Shown: piece after piece, positions 1 through 7,893 of the stretch
Numbering within the stretch: position 1 is the stretch's first letter
Layout: every line of letters starts with the position of its first letter
Source of the DNA: Methylococcaceae bacterium
GTDB taxonomy: Bacteria; Pseudomonadota; Gammaproteobacteria; Methylococcales; Methylomonadaceae
Direction of reading: 5' to 3'
Length of the DNA stretch: 21,763 nt
Assembly (NCBI GenBank): GCA_947505055.1
Contig: CANNLO010000042.1
Coordinates: forward strand, 1-21,763
Notes under the pieces: model-generated
What the model was told of the DNA's origin: nothing
Database searches by the model: none
What the model saw: the letters and a program-made list of their open reading frames with translations, nothing else
Program-made: the position numbers and the translations under genes

Positions 1-1
1 T

Positions 2-151
2 ATAAAGTTTAGTTTTGCCTTAGCGCTAATGCAACAAAAAGTAACGAGTAAGCTAGGATGTTGGAATTTTTATGATTTAAATAAATCACCATTTCAGGTT
101 TATATGAAGCCTTGTTTTAAAGTAACTTGGGGTCGAATGAAATGGTTTTAG
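2..151 (+). CDS. Possible 3' end of a gene entering from the left
   Basis: One frame is open from base 2 to a TAG at 149-151 (49 codons), while the other plus frames are soon closed. The peptide is rich in aromatic and basic residues (Trp, Phe, Tyr, Lys) and ends in MKWF. I do not recognise the family. An open frame of this length in AT-rich DNA can arise by chance, so this is only a candidate for the C-terminus of a truncated upstream gene. Confidence 0.22.
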   Translation: MKFSFALALMQQKVTSKLGCWNFYDLNKSPFQVYMKPCFKVTWGRMKWF

Positions 152-546
152 CTGATTTTTTTGAAGGACAGGCAAGCCATGGATATTGTTTTTTGCAGTA
201 TTAATGATTTTTTTACTAGTCGAAATAAATTACAAATAAACCTTATAGTTACCGAGTGTGTACAAAATAAGTTGACCTTGATTTAGTATTTACTTCATTG
301 GTTATGTACACTTAAATAAGTTTTCATTGAATAGTATTTTTGCTTGTTTAGCGATTTATTTCATGCGCGATACAAGGTCAGAATAAGGTTATCGATAAGA
401 AATAATGTGAACACAGCTGTTGCTATTATTGCTTACAAGGTCGGGCATATTTAGAGTATTTGATTGTGAAGTCTAATATATTTATTTTTCTGATCGACTA
501 TAAATGGACGTAGTCTAAAATGGAAAATATAGAATGCGATATGTAG
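152..546. other. Gene-free AT-rich stretch with short repeats
   Basis: No credible coding frame is visible. It holds a 7-bp inverted repeat, GTGTACA at 258-264 and TGTACAC at 305-311. Each TGTACA core is also followed by a related AAATAAGTT tract, so the two arms look like an imperfect direct repeat as well. The octamer ACAAGGTC occurs twice, near 373 and 434. These could be operator-like sites; nothing in the sequence proves it. Confidence 0.4.
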
Positions 547-575
547 TTGATATGTTGTGTGAAAAGTTTTACACT
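547..575 (+). promoter_or_regulatory. Sigma-70-type promoter with overlapping palindrome, upstream of the HTH gene
   Basis: A -35 box TTGATA (547-552) and a -10 box TACACT (570-575) are separated by exactly 17 bp. A near-palindrome GTGTGAAAAGTTTTACAC (557-574, arms matching at 7 of 9 positions) fills the spacer and reaches into the -10 box. A start would fall near 582, leaving a short leader before the ATG at 598. The palindrome is well placed for a repressor, possibly the downstream HTH protein itself (inference). Confidence 0.55.
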
Positions 576-597
576 AAAGTTTTTATTGGGGATTGAT

Positions 598-969
598 ATG
601 ACTGACACATCGAAAAAATTAGTTAAAAGATTAACGGAAGAAGAGAAATCGGGCATTAATCAAATGCTGCTGGATAGAAAACCACATAAAGAAATTATGC
701 AGAAATATAATATCAGTGGTGGGACTGTTAGTAATATGGTTAAAAAGTTATCTTTCAAGATCATAAAATCAAGCGATCATAAAGACTCTAAAAACGTTAC
801 GGCTCTTAAAGAATCGTTAATAGCAGTTAGAAATCGTAAGATTTTTGTTGAAGAAATGTTAACGGGCAGTTTAAAACAGGAGTTAGAACAACTAACGCTT
901 GCGGAAGAAAATTTAGAAAAAACAATTGATTCAATAATTCAATTGGAAGCTTACACTAAAAATAAATAA
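598..969 (+). CDS. Small helix-turn-helix protein with C-terminal coiled coil
   Basis: The protein has 123 residues. An upstream in-frame TTG at 547 lies inside the promoter, whereas the ATG at 598 follows a GGGGA ribosome site about 6 bases away, so 598 is preferred. Residues about 10-50 look like a helix-turn-helix of the resolvase/transposase-like type (EEEKSGINQML, then HKEIMQKYNISGGTVSNMVKKL). The remainder is charged and helical with heptad-like Leu/Ile spacing (EQLTLAEENLEKTIDSIIQL), suggesting a coiled coil for dimerisation. It is probably a small DNA-binding regulator. No transposase catalytic domain follows. Its target is unknown; autoregulation through the palindrome over its -10 box is possible. 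The family was not identified. Confidence 0.65.
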   Translation: MTDTSKKLVKRLTEEEKSGINQMLLDRKPHKEIMQKYNISGGTVSNMVKKLSFKIIKSSDHKDSKNVTALKESLIAVRNRKIFVEEMLTGSLKQELEQLTLAEENLEKTIDSIIQLEAYTKNK

Positions 970-1039
970 GCCTTTAGATTTTTAGTCAGGTATATTCTGA
1001 TTATTTAATTTAATGGTTTTAAATATAAATTAACATTGA

Positions 1040-1060
1040 TGCCGCAGTTTATTGGCGGCA
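1040..1060 (+). other. Hairpin in the leader of the secreted-protein gene
   Basis: TGCCGC (1040-1045) pairs with GCGGCA (1055-1060) around a 9-base loop. No T-run follows, so it is not a standard intrinsic terminator. It may end the HTH transcript weakly or form a 5' leader structure of the next gene. Confidence 0.35.
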
Positions 1061-1093
1061 ATAACCTACGAACATAACACTATGAGGCGCAGT

Positions 1094-1474
1094 ATGAAAA
1101 TAATTAATTGCTTGGGTTTTTTTATATTAATGACTTTTGCTAGTGCCTCATGGGCTTACGGAAGTAGCAGTAGTTCAAAAGCCTGTGCCAAGCCGGAATT
1201 TAGTAATTTTTTTCCAAGTGAAAATGCCAATGTTACAGCGGGTTCTGATTTTACTTTTTCGGCTTCTGCAAATACTTCCCCAACTACCATTAAGGTCGCA
1301 GTAAAAGAGTTGCCGGTAGCCCTTAAAGTCATCCCAAGGAATGAAGGTGGTTTCCAGGTAAGTGGCACACTTCCAGCTTCGTTAAAAGGTGTGTATGCCA
1401 GAATTGCAATCACCGCGGAAGGTCAGAATAATTGTAAAGGTGAGGCTGGCTGGCTGGTGAAAATTTTAGAGTAG
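1094..1474 (+). CDS. Small secreted protein, probably periplasmic with an Ig-like fold
   Basis: The start at 1094 is chosen because GAGG lies about 7 bases upstream and a clean Sec signal peptide follows (MKIINCLGFFILMTFASASWA, predicted cleavage after Ala-21). The mature part of about 105 residues starts with a Ser-run linker. It has two cysteines (KAC near the N-terminus, NNC near the C-terminus) that could form a disulfide. It continues with alternating polar/hydrophobic segments (FTFSASANT, TIKVAVKELPVALKV, GGFQVSGTLP, YARIAITAEG) typical of a beta-sandwich. No lipobox, membrane anchor or enzymatic motif is seen. It resembles small Ig-like exported proteins of methanotrophs, but I cannot assign a function. 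Confidence 0.7.
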   Translation: MKIINCLGFFILMTFASASWAYGSSSSSKACAKPEFSNFFPSENANVTAGSDFTFSASANTSPTTIKVAVKELPVALKVIPRNEGGFQVSGTLPASLKGVYARIAITAEGQNNCKGEAGWLVKILE

Positions 1475-1507
1475 TTATTGCTCTAATCTTCAGGGGTAAA
1501 TTGACTA

Positions 1508-1576
1508 AAAAAGAACCACGACAAACAGCTGAATTGTTAGTGTTTTTGCCTGCTTTTCTAGGCTATGGTTCTTTTT
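1508..1576. terminator. Long-loop inverted repeat, possible bidirectional terminator
   Basis: A perfect 11-bp inverted repeat, AAAAAGAACCA (1508-1518) and TGGTTCTTTTT (1566-1576), flanks a 47-base loop. The A-run on the left and T-run on the right would give a U-tract on either strand, so it could terminate transcription after the secreted-protein gene. The loop is much longer than in ordinary terminators. A structured small RNA or a miniature element are alternatives. Confidence 0.4.
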
Positions 1577-1716
1577 AAGCTTTAAGCGGCCGAAAGTTTT
1601 GCTCTTTAAAAAAATTAAAGTTGCCCCTTACAAATCTGGCAAAATTGTTCAATCATTGTTTTTTTCAGGAAATCGACTAATCTTTTTGTAATTGGAATTT
1701 GGTTAGGAGAAGGCTC

Positions 1717-2079
1717 ATGAGAGTGGCAATTTTCTTGAAGACATTTTTTAACGTACTTAAAAAAATGTTGCTTGTAGTCGGTGTCGTTTTGTATTTATCG
1801 GAGTCAGCACAGGCAGGCAAGCAAAAATCGTTTGATAAAAATGATCAGCCTTCGGATTTGATTTTAACGCTTCCAGACCTAATGCCGGTTACTGAAAAAA
1901 TCAGTCAACCAATTACCGAGAGTCTATTGGCAGTTAATCATAATGCTATCCAAAGTTCTGCAATTAAAAAAGCCCCGGTCAATCTTAAATGCGATGTCGA
2001 TTTAATTCAAAATTCCGTAGTTGATATTCCGATATCTAGTCGCATATTTGGTGGGTGTGGTTTTAATTATCACTATTAA
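1717..2079 (+). CDS. Small exported protein of unknown function
   Basis: The ATG at 1717 has a strong AGGAGA ribosome site about 7 bases upstream and is preferred over the in-frame start at 1699, which lies before that site. The product has 120 residues. The N-terminus is a long Sec-type signal (basic LKK, then LLVVGVVLYL, then SAQA with likely cleavage before Gly-Lys-Gln). The mature part of about 85 residues is low in complexity of fold, with two cysteines near the C-terminus (KCDVD and GGCGF) that could pair. It ends in an aromatic tail, NYHY. No family is recognised. It is a neighbour of another small secreted protein, but separate ribosome sites and the inverted repeat between them argue for separate transcripts. 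Confidence 0.6.
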   Translation: MRVAIFLKTFFNVLKKMLLVVGVVLYLSESAQAGKQKSFDKNDQPSDLILTLPDLMPVTEKISQPITESLLAVNHNAIQSSAIKKAPVNLKCDVDLIQNSVVDIPISSRIFGGCGFNYHY

Positions 2080-2144
2080 AGATCAATTATTTGCTTAATT
2101 TAGCGTCCCGTTTTAATGCAAATCACGGTGCTGATTGACGAATT

Positions 2145-3197
2145 TCAATCTTTGCAATCCAGTGCTTTATCAGCTACGCAGCCATAATTACGAATTGATT
2201 TTTTATAGATATTTGTAATGCAGTCTATGTCTGTTCCACAGGCATATTTTGATTTTATTGAGTCCATCCAGATTTTTTTTGTAATCACAGGATCTGTGTT
2301 TTTTGCATTTTTATAAATCTTCATGTTTTCGACATCTAAAGTTGCCAATGCTGGGTTGTTACAAATTGTGATTTCGGTTGGTTTGGTAACGGTTGCGCAA
2401 TTAAAGCTGGGGTAGTTTGGTGGGCTTAAAGAAACGGGTTTTTCTGTTGCCCTGGCTGTTCCCTGTTCTTTTTCAATCTGCTCCGCTTCAAGTATTTCCT
2501 GGTTTAATTTTTCTAAATTGTGTTTTACTTGCAAGGCTCTGATTTTGTCGTTGTTCAGATCCGCAACAGTTTCAGCTTCAGATTGAACAGATTCACGTTG
2601 TAGTTTAGGTTGCTCATCTTTCTCTATGTAAAAGGTTTCTTGAGAATCGACTGTAGGTTTTAATAATGCAGCGGTAGTAATTTCATCCAGTAAGTGTACC
2701 CATGCCGATGTTTCAAACTCGACTAAAGGTTCTTTGTTTTTTCCTGCCGGTTTTACTGAATAATTAATCATTTGCGTAAAAACATTGCTATTGTTTTCGA
2801 TGTTTAATTGTTTTGCGTATTGAGCAATTTTTGGTTGCTGCTGACTGTCACGAGCAATAATCGCGTCATTCAATATTGCAGGCGGAACCGTGACTTTTAA
2901 TAGTCCGTTGCAAGTGCTTTTACTGCTGTTTACATCTTGATTTACTGTGTTAACGTTTTCTATCATGAATTCAATTTGAGCTAATGAAGCTCTGATTTTA
3001 GTGGCGCCAAATACAAATGAGCCGTCATACTGATCATATCGTTTTTCAACAGTTAACTTTTCTGCTTGTTCGGTTAGCAGTGTATTAATTGATTTTTGCG
3101 TATCTGGAGAAGAGCAACTTGCAGTAGGTGTTTGATTATTGCAGCCAGATAATATTAAAGAAGTAAAAATAAACGGAGTTAGGCGCCTAAGGTTCAT
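2145..3197 (-). CDS. Lipoprotein with C-terminal LprI-like (DUF1311-type) domain
   Basis: The protein has 350 residues. The N-terminus is a lipoprotein signal (hydrophobic stretch, then LSGC with Cys-19 as the lipidated residue). The middle is Gln/Glu-rich, with a helical segment around residues 210-245 that may be a coiled-coil spacer. Residues about 265-350 carry a cysteine pattern typical of LprI/DUF1311 domains: FNCATVTKPTEITICNNP, then LATLD, an invariant-looking Trp (KKIWMDSIKSKYACG), then DCITNIYKKSI. Members of that family have been linked to lysozyme inhibition and envelope stress; the activity here is inferred only. The gene faces away from glgP and converges on the small exported-protein gene, with about 65 bases between their ends. 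Confidence 0.7.
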   Translation of the reverse strand: MNLRRLTPFIFTSLILSGCNNQTPTASCSSPDTQKSINTLLTEQAEKLTVEKRYDQYDGSFVFGATKIRASLAQIEFMIENVNTVNQDVNSSKSTCNGLLKVTVPPAILNDAIIARDSQQQPKIAQYAKQLNIENNSNVFTQMINYSVKPAGKNKEPLVEFETSAWVHLLDEITTAALLKPTVDSQETFYIEKDEQPKLQRESVQSEAETVADLNNDKIRALQVKHNLEKLNQEILEAEQIEKEQGTARATEKPVSLSPPNYPSFNCATVTKPTEITICNNPALATLDVENMKIYKNAKNTDPVITKKIWMDSIKSKYACGTDIDCITNIYKKSIRNYGCVADKALDCKD

Positions 3198-3245
3198 AAG
3201 GGTTTTTTATGTATAAGTAGGTAAATAATTTTATATGTGAAAAAT

Positions 3246-3266
3246 TCGAGATTTTATTTCTCGAAA
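3246..3266. other. Perfect 7-bp hairpin upstream of the lipoprotein gene
   Basis: TTCGAGA (3246-3252) pairs with TCTCGAA (3260-3266) around a 7-base loop. A-runs lie on both sides, so read on the minus strand the stem is followed by TTTTT. It lies 49 bases before the lipoprotein start, so it is either a terminator for leftward transcription or an operator for the lipoprotein gene. Confidence 0.4.
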
Positions 3267-3824
3267 AAACTCACTCGTTATATGTGATTTTACCAGATCA
3301 TATGCAAGTTGTGCGTTCTAGGGCATTGCCCTTGTTTATTATTTCATCAAGTTGTCATATTTCTTGAGTACTATTGGTTTAAGTAGGGGTATTATCTTGT
3401 AATTGAATAGTATAATCGTGTTCGTCATAAAAGAATTTACCGCCAATCCTCAAAATATGTTTTTAAATTAATCTTTGTTCTGGCTACTGCATTGTTCGAA
3501 TCAAACCAAATCTACGCAAATGAAGGCGTTCCTAAATATCACTTAACCTGAGTTAGGATATATCGAAAAATATCAATAATCCTGATCATATGGCGAATAA
3601 ATTACGTCATTTCCGATATCGCCTTTTTCAGGAACACTTAACCTTATTAAGATATATTGTCTGCAAAAGAATTGTAATAAAATAATTTCTGCTTTTTTAA
3701 TATCTCCCCAGGTTGATTCTGTAGTGGGTTATATTTATTTTGTCCCACTCGTAAGAGATGAATGGATTTTCAAGTGATTTCGGATAATCTTTCTGGCAGC
3801 TAAAACTTATTAAAGGAATTCACT
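3267..3824. other. Gene-free stretch upstream of glgP
   Basis: No credible coding frame is seen. It contains a short GC hairpin (AGGGC 3320-3324 with GCCCT 3328-3332), a pair of related 25-bp direct repeats (listed separately), and between them a stem GGCGA/TCGCC followed by TTTTT that looks like a weak rightward terminator or attenuator near 3592-3627. A ribosome site AAAGGAA sits just before the glgP start. Confidence 0.45.
3540..3659 (+). repeat. Two related direct repeats, about 95 bp apart, upstream of glgP
   Basis: Copy one (3540-3565) and copy two (3635-3659) both begin CACTTAACCT and both end in GATATAT, with a TTA in between. Each contains an internal dyad (CTTAAC..GTTAGG in one, CTTAA-CCTTA-TTAAG in the other). 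The layout resembles a duplicated regulator-binding site. It could also be a dispersed intergenic repeat. Confidence 0.45.
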
Positions 3825-6329
3825 ATGCCCAAAAGTAAATTTATTATCAGCAAACCAAAATCATCTATCACCAAGCTTCCTGAGCAAGGTAATAAGAAGC
3901 ATGATTTTATTGATGATTTCAAACAATATTACGTTCATTTATTGGGGAGGGATGAGAATTGCCGCTCGCCTTTTTATGCGGGTGAGGCTTTATCATTAGC
4001 CATTCGTGACCGCTTGATGGAGCGCTGGAAGCTGACACATCAAACCTATAAAGATAATGACTGTAAGCGCGGCTATTATTTGTCTATGGAGTTCTTGATG
4101 GGCCGTACTTTAAGTAACGCTATGCTTAATCTGGGGGTAACAGATACCGTAACTCAGGCCATGTACGATTTGGGTCTTGCCATTGAAGAGTTGATCAGTA
4201 GCGAGCATGATGCGGGATTGGGTAATGGCGGTTTGGGTCGACTCGCAGCCTGTTTTATAGACAGTTGCGCAACACTCCAACTGCCGGTTATAGGCTATGG
4301 ATTACGTTATGAATATGGCATGTTTACACAGACTATTGTCAATGGAGAGCAGGTTGAAAAACCTGATCATTGGTTACGTCATGGTAATGTCTGGGAAATC
4401 AAGCGCATTGAATATTCACACCGGGTAAAATTTGGCGGTCATGTCGAGGTTCATGTCGATGAAAACGATCGGCTTCGTTATCACTGGGCAGGCACAAGCA
4501 ATGTATTAGCTTTGCCTTTTGATACCCCTATTCCCGGCTATCAAAATGGAACCGTTAACTCTTTACGACTCTGGAAAGCCGTCGCAACCGAGGAGTTTAA
4601 TCTGGATGAGTTTAATGCCGGTGATTATGCGGAAGCGGTCGCCGCAAAAAATACCGCTGAAAACATTACCATGGTGCTTTATCCCAATGACGCCAACGAG
4701 AATGGTAAGGAGTTAAGATTACGGCAGCAATATTTTCTCGCTTCCGCTAGTTTGCAGGATGTGATTGCGCATTGGACAGGCGTGCATGGCAATAATTTTA
4801 GTCGTTTTGCTGAAAAAAGCTGTTTCCAGTTGAATGATACCCATCCCAGTATTGCCATTGCCGAATTGATGCGCTTATTGATCGATGTGCACGGTTTAAC
4901 TTGGGATAAAGCCTGGAACATCACCAAAAATACCATGGCTTATACCAACCACACCTTGTTGCCTGAGGCCCTAGAAAAATGGCCTGTTAAATTGATGCAG
5001 CGGTTATTGCCAAGATTGATGAACATTATTTTTGAAATTAATGCCTGGTTTATGGCAGAGGTTTCAATGCACTGGCCAGCCGATAATGAACGTTTAAGCA
5101 GGATGTCCATTATTGAGGAAGGTGGTGAACAGCAGGTTAGAATGGCGCATTTGGCTATAGTAGGCAGTTTCTCTGTAAATGGTGTTGCCCAATTACATTC
5201 CGAGTTATTACAACAAGGTTTGTTTATTGATTTTTATGCTTTATGGCCGCAAAAGTTTAATAATAAAACCAATGGCGTAACGCCAAGGCGCTGGTTAGCG
5301 GCCTGTAATCCGGAGCTGTCAGCGTTGATAACTGAAACAATAGGCGGAGGGTGGATTACGGATCTATCGCAGTTAAAAAAACTCGAACCTTATGCAGAGG
5401 ATGTTGAATTCCGGAAGCGCTGGCGCGTTATCAAACAGGCAGCAAAACAGCGCTTGATCGACTATAAAAAAAGTAAACACCCCACCGAGTTATTTATGAG
5501 CGTTGACGCTTTGTTTGAGGTACAGGTTAAACGTATTCATGAATATAAGCGGCAAGTGTTAAATGTTTTGCATGTTATTCATCTTTATAATTGCCTTAAA
5601 AAAGGTGATAGAACTCGTGTAGCAAGATGTGTGTTGATTGGCGGTAAAGCCGCTCCGGGTTATCGCATGGCAAAAAACACCATTAAGTTAATCAATAATG
5701 TTTCACATGTTATTAATTCGGACGCTGAGATAGGTGACAAGTTAACGTTACTATTTTTGCCGGATTATCGTGTTACAGCGATGGAAAAAATATGTCCGGG
5801 TGCTGATTTATCCTTACAAATTTCAACTGCCGGCAAAGAAGCGTCAGGTACTGGAAACATGAAGTTGATGATGAATGGGGCGATCACGATTGGCACGCTT
5901 GATGGAGCCAACATTGAAATTCGCGAAGAAGTGGGTGATACCAACTTTTTTCTGTTTGGACTGACGGAGCAGGAAGTTGAAGCCAGGCGAGATCATTATG
6001 ATCCTTGCGCTATCATTGATCAGGATGAGGATTTGCAGCAGGTCATGCATCTTCTGGAGTCGGGGCATTTTAACCAATTTGAGCCGGGTATTTTTGATGA
6101 GTTGATCGGTTCCTTAAAAAGCCCCAATGACCCCTGGATGACGATTGCTGATTTCAGAAGTTTTGCCGATGCACAAAAACGCGTTGAGGATGCTTTTAAA
6201 GACAAGGATCATTGGACCAAAATGAGTATTTTAAATTGTGCCAATAGCGGTAAATTTTCTACTGATAGAACGATTACTGAATACAATCAGGACATCTGGA
6301 AATTGCAGCCACAACCGATAAAAAGATAA
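3825..6329 (+). CDS. glgP: Glycogen/starch/alpha-glucan phosphorylase
   Basis: The enzyme has 834 residues, the usual length for a bacterial glycogen phosphorylase (GT35). It releases glucose-1-phosphate from glycogen or maltodextrin ends using inorganic phosphate and pyridoxal phosphate, in the cytosol. Hallmarks seen are the N-terminal SMEFLMGRTL (about 87-96), DAGLGNGGLGRLAACFIDS (129-147), GGKAAPGYRMAK in the C-terminal domain, and the PLP-lysine signature EASGTGNMK with Lys-680, followed by NGAITIGTLDGANIEI. The first 25 or so residues are a basic, low-complexity extension. The ATG follows AAAGGAA by about 7 bases. No other glycogen gene is adjacent, so it stands alone with a long upstream region that may hold its control sites. 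It supplies carbon and energy from stored glycogen. Confidence 0.96.
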   Translation: MPKSKFIISKPKSSITKLPEQGNKKHDFIDDFKQYYVHLLGRDENCRSPFYAGEALSLAIRDRLMERWKLTHQTYKDNDCKRGYYLSMEFLMGRTLSNAMLNLGVTDTVTQAMYDLGLAIEELISSEHDAGLGNGGLGRLAACFIDSCATLQLPVIGYGLRYEYGMFTQTIVNGEQVEKPDHWLRHGNVWEIKRIEYSHRVKFGGHVEVHVDENDRLRYHWAGTSNVLALPFDTPIPGYQNGTVNSLRLWKAVATEEFNLDEFNAGDYAEAVAAKNTAENITMVLYPNDANENGKELRLRQQYFLASASLQDVIAHWTGVHGNNFSRFAEKSCFQLNDTHPSIAIAELMRLLIDVHGLTWDKAWNITKNTMAYTNHTLLPEALEKWPVKLMQRLLPRLMNIIFEINAWFMAEVSMHWPADNERLSRMSIIEEGGEQQVRMAHLAIVGSFSVNGVAQLHSELLQQGLFIDFYALWPQKFNNKTNGVTPRRWLAACNPELSALITETIGGGWITDLSQLKKLEPYAEDVEFRKRWRVIKQAAKQRLIDYKKSKHPTELFMSVDALFEVQVKRIHEYKRQVLNVLHVIHLYNCLKKGDRTRVARCVLIGGKAAPGYRMAKNTIKLINNVSHVINSDAEIGDKLTLLFLPDYRVTAMEKICPGADLSLQISTAGKEASGTGNMKLMMNGAITIGTLDGANIEIREEVGDTNFFLFGLTEQEVEARRDHYDPCAIIDQDEDLQQVMHLLESGHFNQFEPGIFDELIGSLKSPNDPWMTIADFRSFADAQKRVEDAFKDKDHWTKMSILNCANSGKFSTDRTITEYNQDIWKLQPQPIKR

Positions 6330-6454
6330 GCTTCGCTAAGTTATATTTGATTACGAGTTTCACAAAGTGGAAGATTTCAGGCTAGCGTGTCGTTATTTTG
6401 CTTTTTAATGGGATAATGGCTTAATTTAATGTAATAACTTAAAAAATCTCTATA

Positions 6455-6474
6455 GTCCGAATGAACAGTCGGAC
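6455..6474. other. Hairpin/dyad upstream of phoU
   Basis: GTCCGA (6455-6460) pairs with TCGGAC (6469-6474) around an 8-base loop. It lies 30 bases before the phoU start, so it is either an operator or a leader structure. It has no T-run and is not a clear terminator for glgP. TATAGT at 6451-6456 could be a -10 box overlapping it, but no good -35 box is seen. Confidence 0.35.
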
Positions 6475-6504
6475 AAATAAATATCATAAGTACAGGAACA
6501 GCTA

Positions 6505-7218
6505 ATGGACAATAGTAAAATAGGACATCACATTTCTGGTCAGTTTAATAAAGAACTTGAAGATGTGCGTAATAAAGTTTTAACCATGGGAGGAGTCGTT
6601 GAGCATCAGATAAAACTGGCTGTTCTGGCATTCACTACCGGTGATCTGGAAATGGCTGAAATAGCTATAAAACTGGCTAATGAGGTCGATCAACTGGAAG
6701 TTGATATCGATAAAGAATGCATGCAAGTTTTAGCGATGAGACAGCCCGCAGCGTTTGATTTAAGAATGTTAATCGCAGTTATCAAAATTATTGATGAACT
6801 TGAGGGTATTGGGGACTTGGCCGAGCGCATTGCAAAAATCACCATACAACTGACGAACCCTAAATCGGGCAAGCATGACCAATATTTCGAGTTGGAACAC
6901 ATGGCGCAACTGGTTCAGGGCATGTTGCACGACGCGCTGGATATATTTGCCAGGATGGATTTGGCGGATATCGCCAGCATAACCAGTTTGGATAAAAATG
7001 TGGATCGCGAGTACAGTAGTGTTATAAGGCAGTTGAGTTTGAAAATGATGGAAAGCCCCAATAATGTTCACCGTATGCTGAATGTGATTTCACTTGCCCG
7101 GGCACTGGAAAGAATCGGTGATCTTGCCTGTAATGTTTGTGAACATTTGGTGTATATGTTTAAAGGTGAAGATGTTCGACATTTGACCCAGGCCGAGATG
7201 GAAAAGAAATTAAATTAA
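6505..7218 (+). CDS. phoU: Phosphate-signalling protein PhoU
   Basis: The protein has 237 residues, the normal PhoU length, and is all-helical with two PhoU repeats (about 20-105 and 125-220). Repeat one has the acidic metal-binding pattern (EIAIKLANEVDQLEVDIDKEC, then RQPAAFDLRMLIAVIKIIDELEGIGDLAERIAK). Repeat two has DLADIASITSLDKNVDREYSSVIRQL, then VISLARALERIGDLACNVCEHLVYM. PhoU couples the Pst phosphate transporter to the PhoR/PhoB two-component system and damps phosphate uptake. An AGGAA ribosome site precedes the ATG. It normally sits behind pstSCAB; here it is separate, after glgP, with 175 bases between them, so it probably has its own promoter. Confidence 0.95.
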   Translation: MDNSKIGHHISGQFNKELEDVRNKVLTMGGVVEHQIKLAVLAFTTGDLEMAEIAIKLANEVDQLEVDIDKECMQVLAMRQPAAFDLRMLIAVIKIIDELEGIGDLAERIAKITIQLTNPKSGKHDQYFELEHMAQLVQGMLHDALDIFARMDLADIASITSLDKNVDREYSSVIRQLSLKMMESPNNVHRMLNVISLARALERIGDLACNVCEHLVYMFKGEDVRHLTQAEMEKKLN

Positions 7219-7327
7219 ATTAATAAATTTGGGGTTAGGTTAGTCAACTCTAAATCGCCCAAAATTGTAATCTTGGTAAAATATTCGTCCGTGGCGAATT
7301 AGTAATAAAATGTCAGACGATAGATAG

Positions 7328-7786
7328 ATGAGGATTTTAAAAGTGGTGCCGTTGTGTATTTTGTTATCAGTTACAACCACTTTAGGCTGAGAATTACCCG
7401 GATTTAGAAAACGAGTTTTCTTTAATGGTCACGTTATCCGAGCATGACTTAAAGAGACCCTCACTAAACTACCGACCTGACCGAATAGCCGGATCGATGA
7501 ACTGCTGCCTTTGTCGCCTGAGTTTATTGAATCATTAAAGCCAAAGGTGTAGCAGATGGTTGCGCTGGGGGCTTACGCTTATCTGAACATGGGAGGAGTT
7601 GATGGCTTTATCGGTGACGGTAAAATTAATTACCAGCCCGAGCAGGTGGTCGATTTATATTATCAGTGCCATATATTTAGTTCGACTTGGGTAGCGCTGG
7701 ATTATCAGCATATAGCCAATCCCGCTTTTAACGCTGATCGTGGACCTCTGGACATTTACAGTGCCAGGATTCATTTTGAGTTTTAA
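7328..7786 (+). pseudogene. Decayed outer-membrane porin gene
   Basis: An ATG at 7328 opens a signal peptide (MRILKVVPLCILLSVTTTLG) that hits TGA at once; shifting one base restores a sensible continuation (AENYPDLENEFSLMVTLS), implying a 1-base insertion near 7387. Further on the good reading changes frame again (IDELLPLSPEFIESLKPK). The final 76 codons (7556-7783) read as the last strands of an outer-membrane beta-barrel, with WVALDYQHIANPAFNADRG and a terminal Phe (RIHFEF), as in carbohydrate-type porins. A complete porin would be several hundred residues longer, so the centre is deleted as well. I therefore call a pseudogene rather than a 76-residue gene. The two ends could also come from two different genes. 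Confidence 0.6.
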
Positions 7787-7818
7787 TAAAAACTTCCCTA
7801 CAAGCAAATCAGTTTTTT

Positions 7819-7855
7819 GAATACGTTAAAATGGAGCGTATTCTGTCTTTTTTTT
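7819..7855 (+). terminator. Intrinsic terminator after the porin remnant
   Basis: GAATACG (7819-7825) pairs perfectly with CGTATTC (7837-7843) around an 11-base loop. It is followed two bases later by a C and then an eight-T run. The position just after the porin remnant fits its original terminator, preserved although the gene is dead. Confidence 0.7.
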
Positions 7856-7893
7856 GTAACAAAACTGACACATAACAAAGCTATACTTAAGCC

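Noticed and set aside
152..546. Possible CRISPR or tandem-repeat array
   Set aside because: Only isolated pairs of short repeats are present, with no regular spacing or multiple units.
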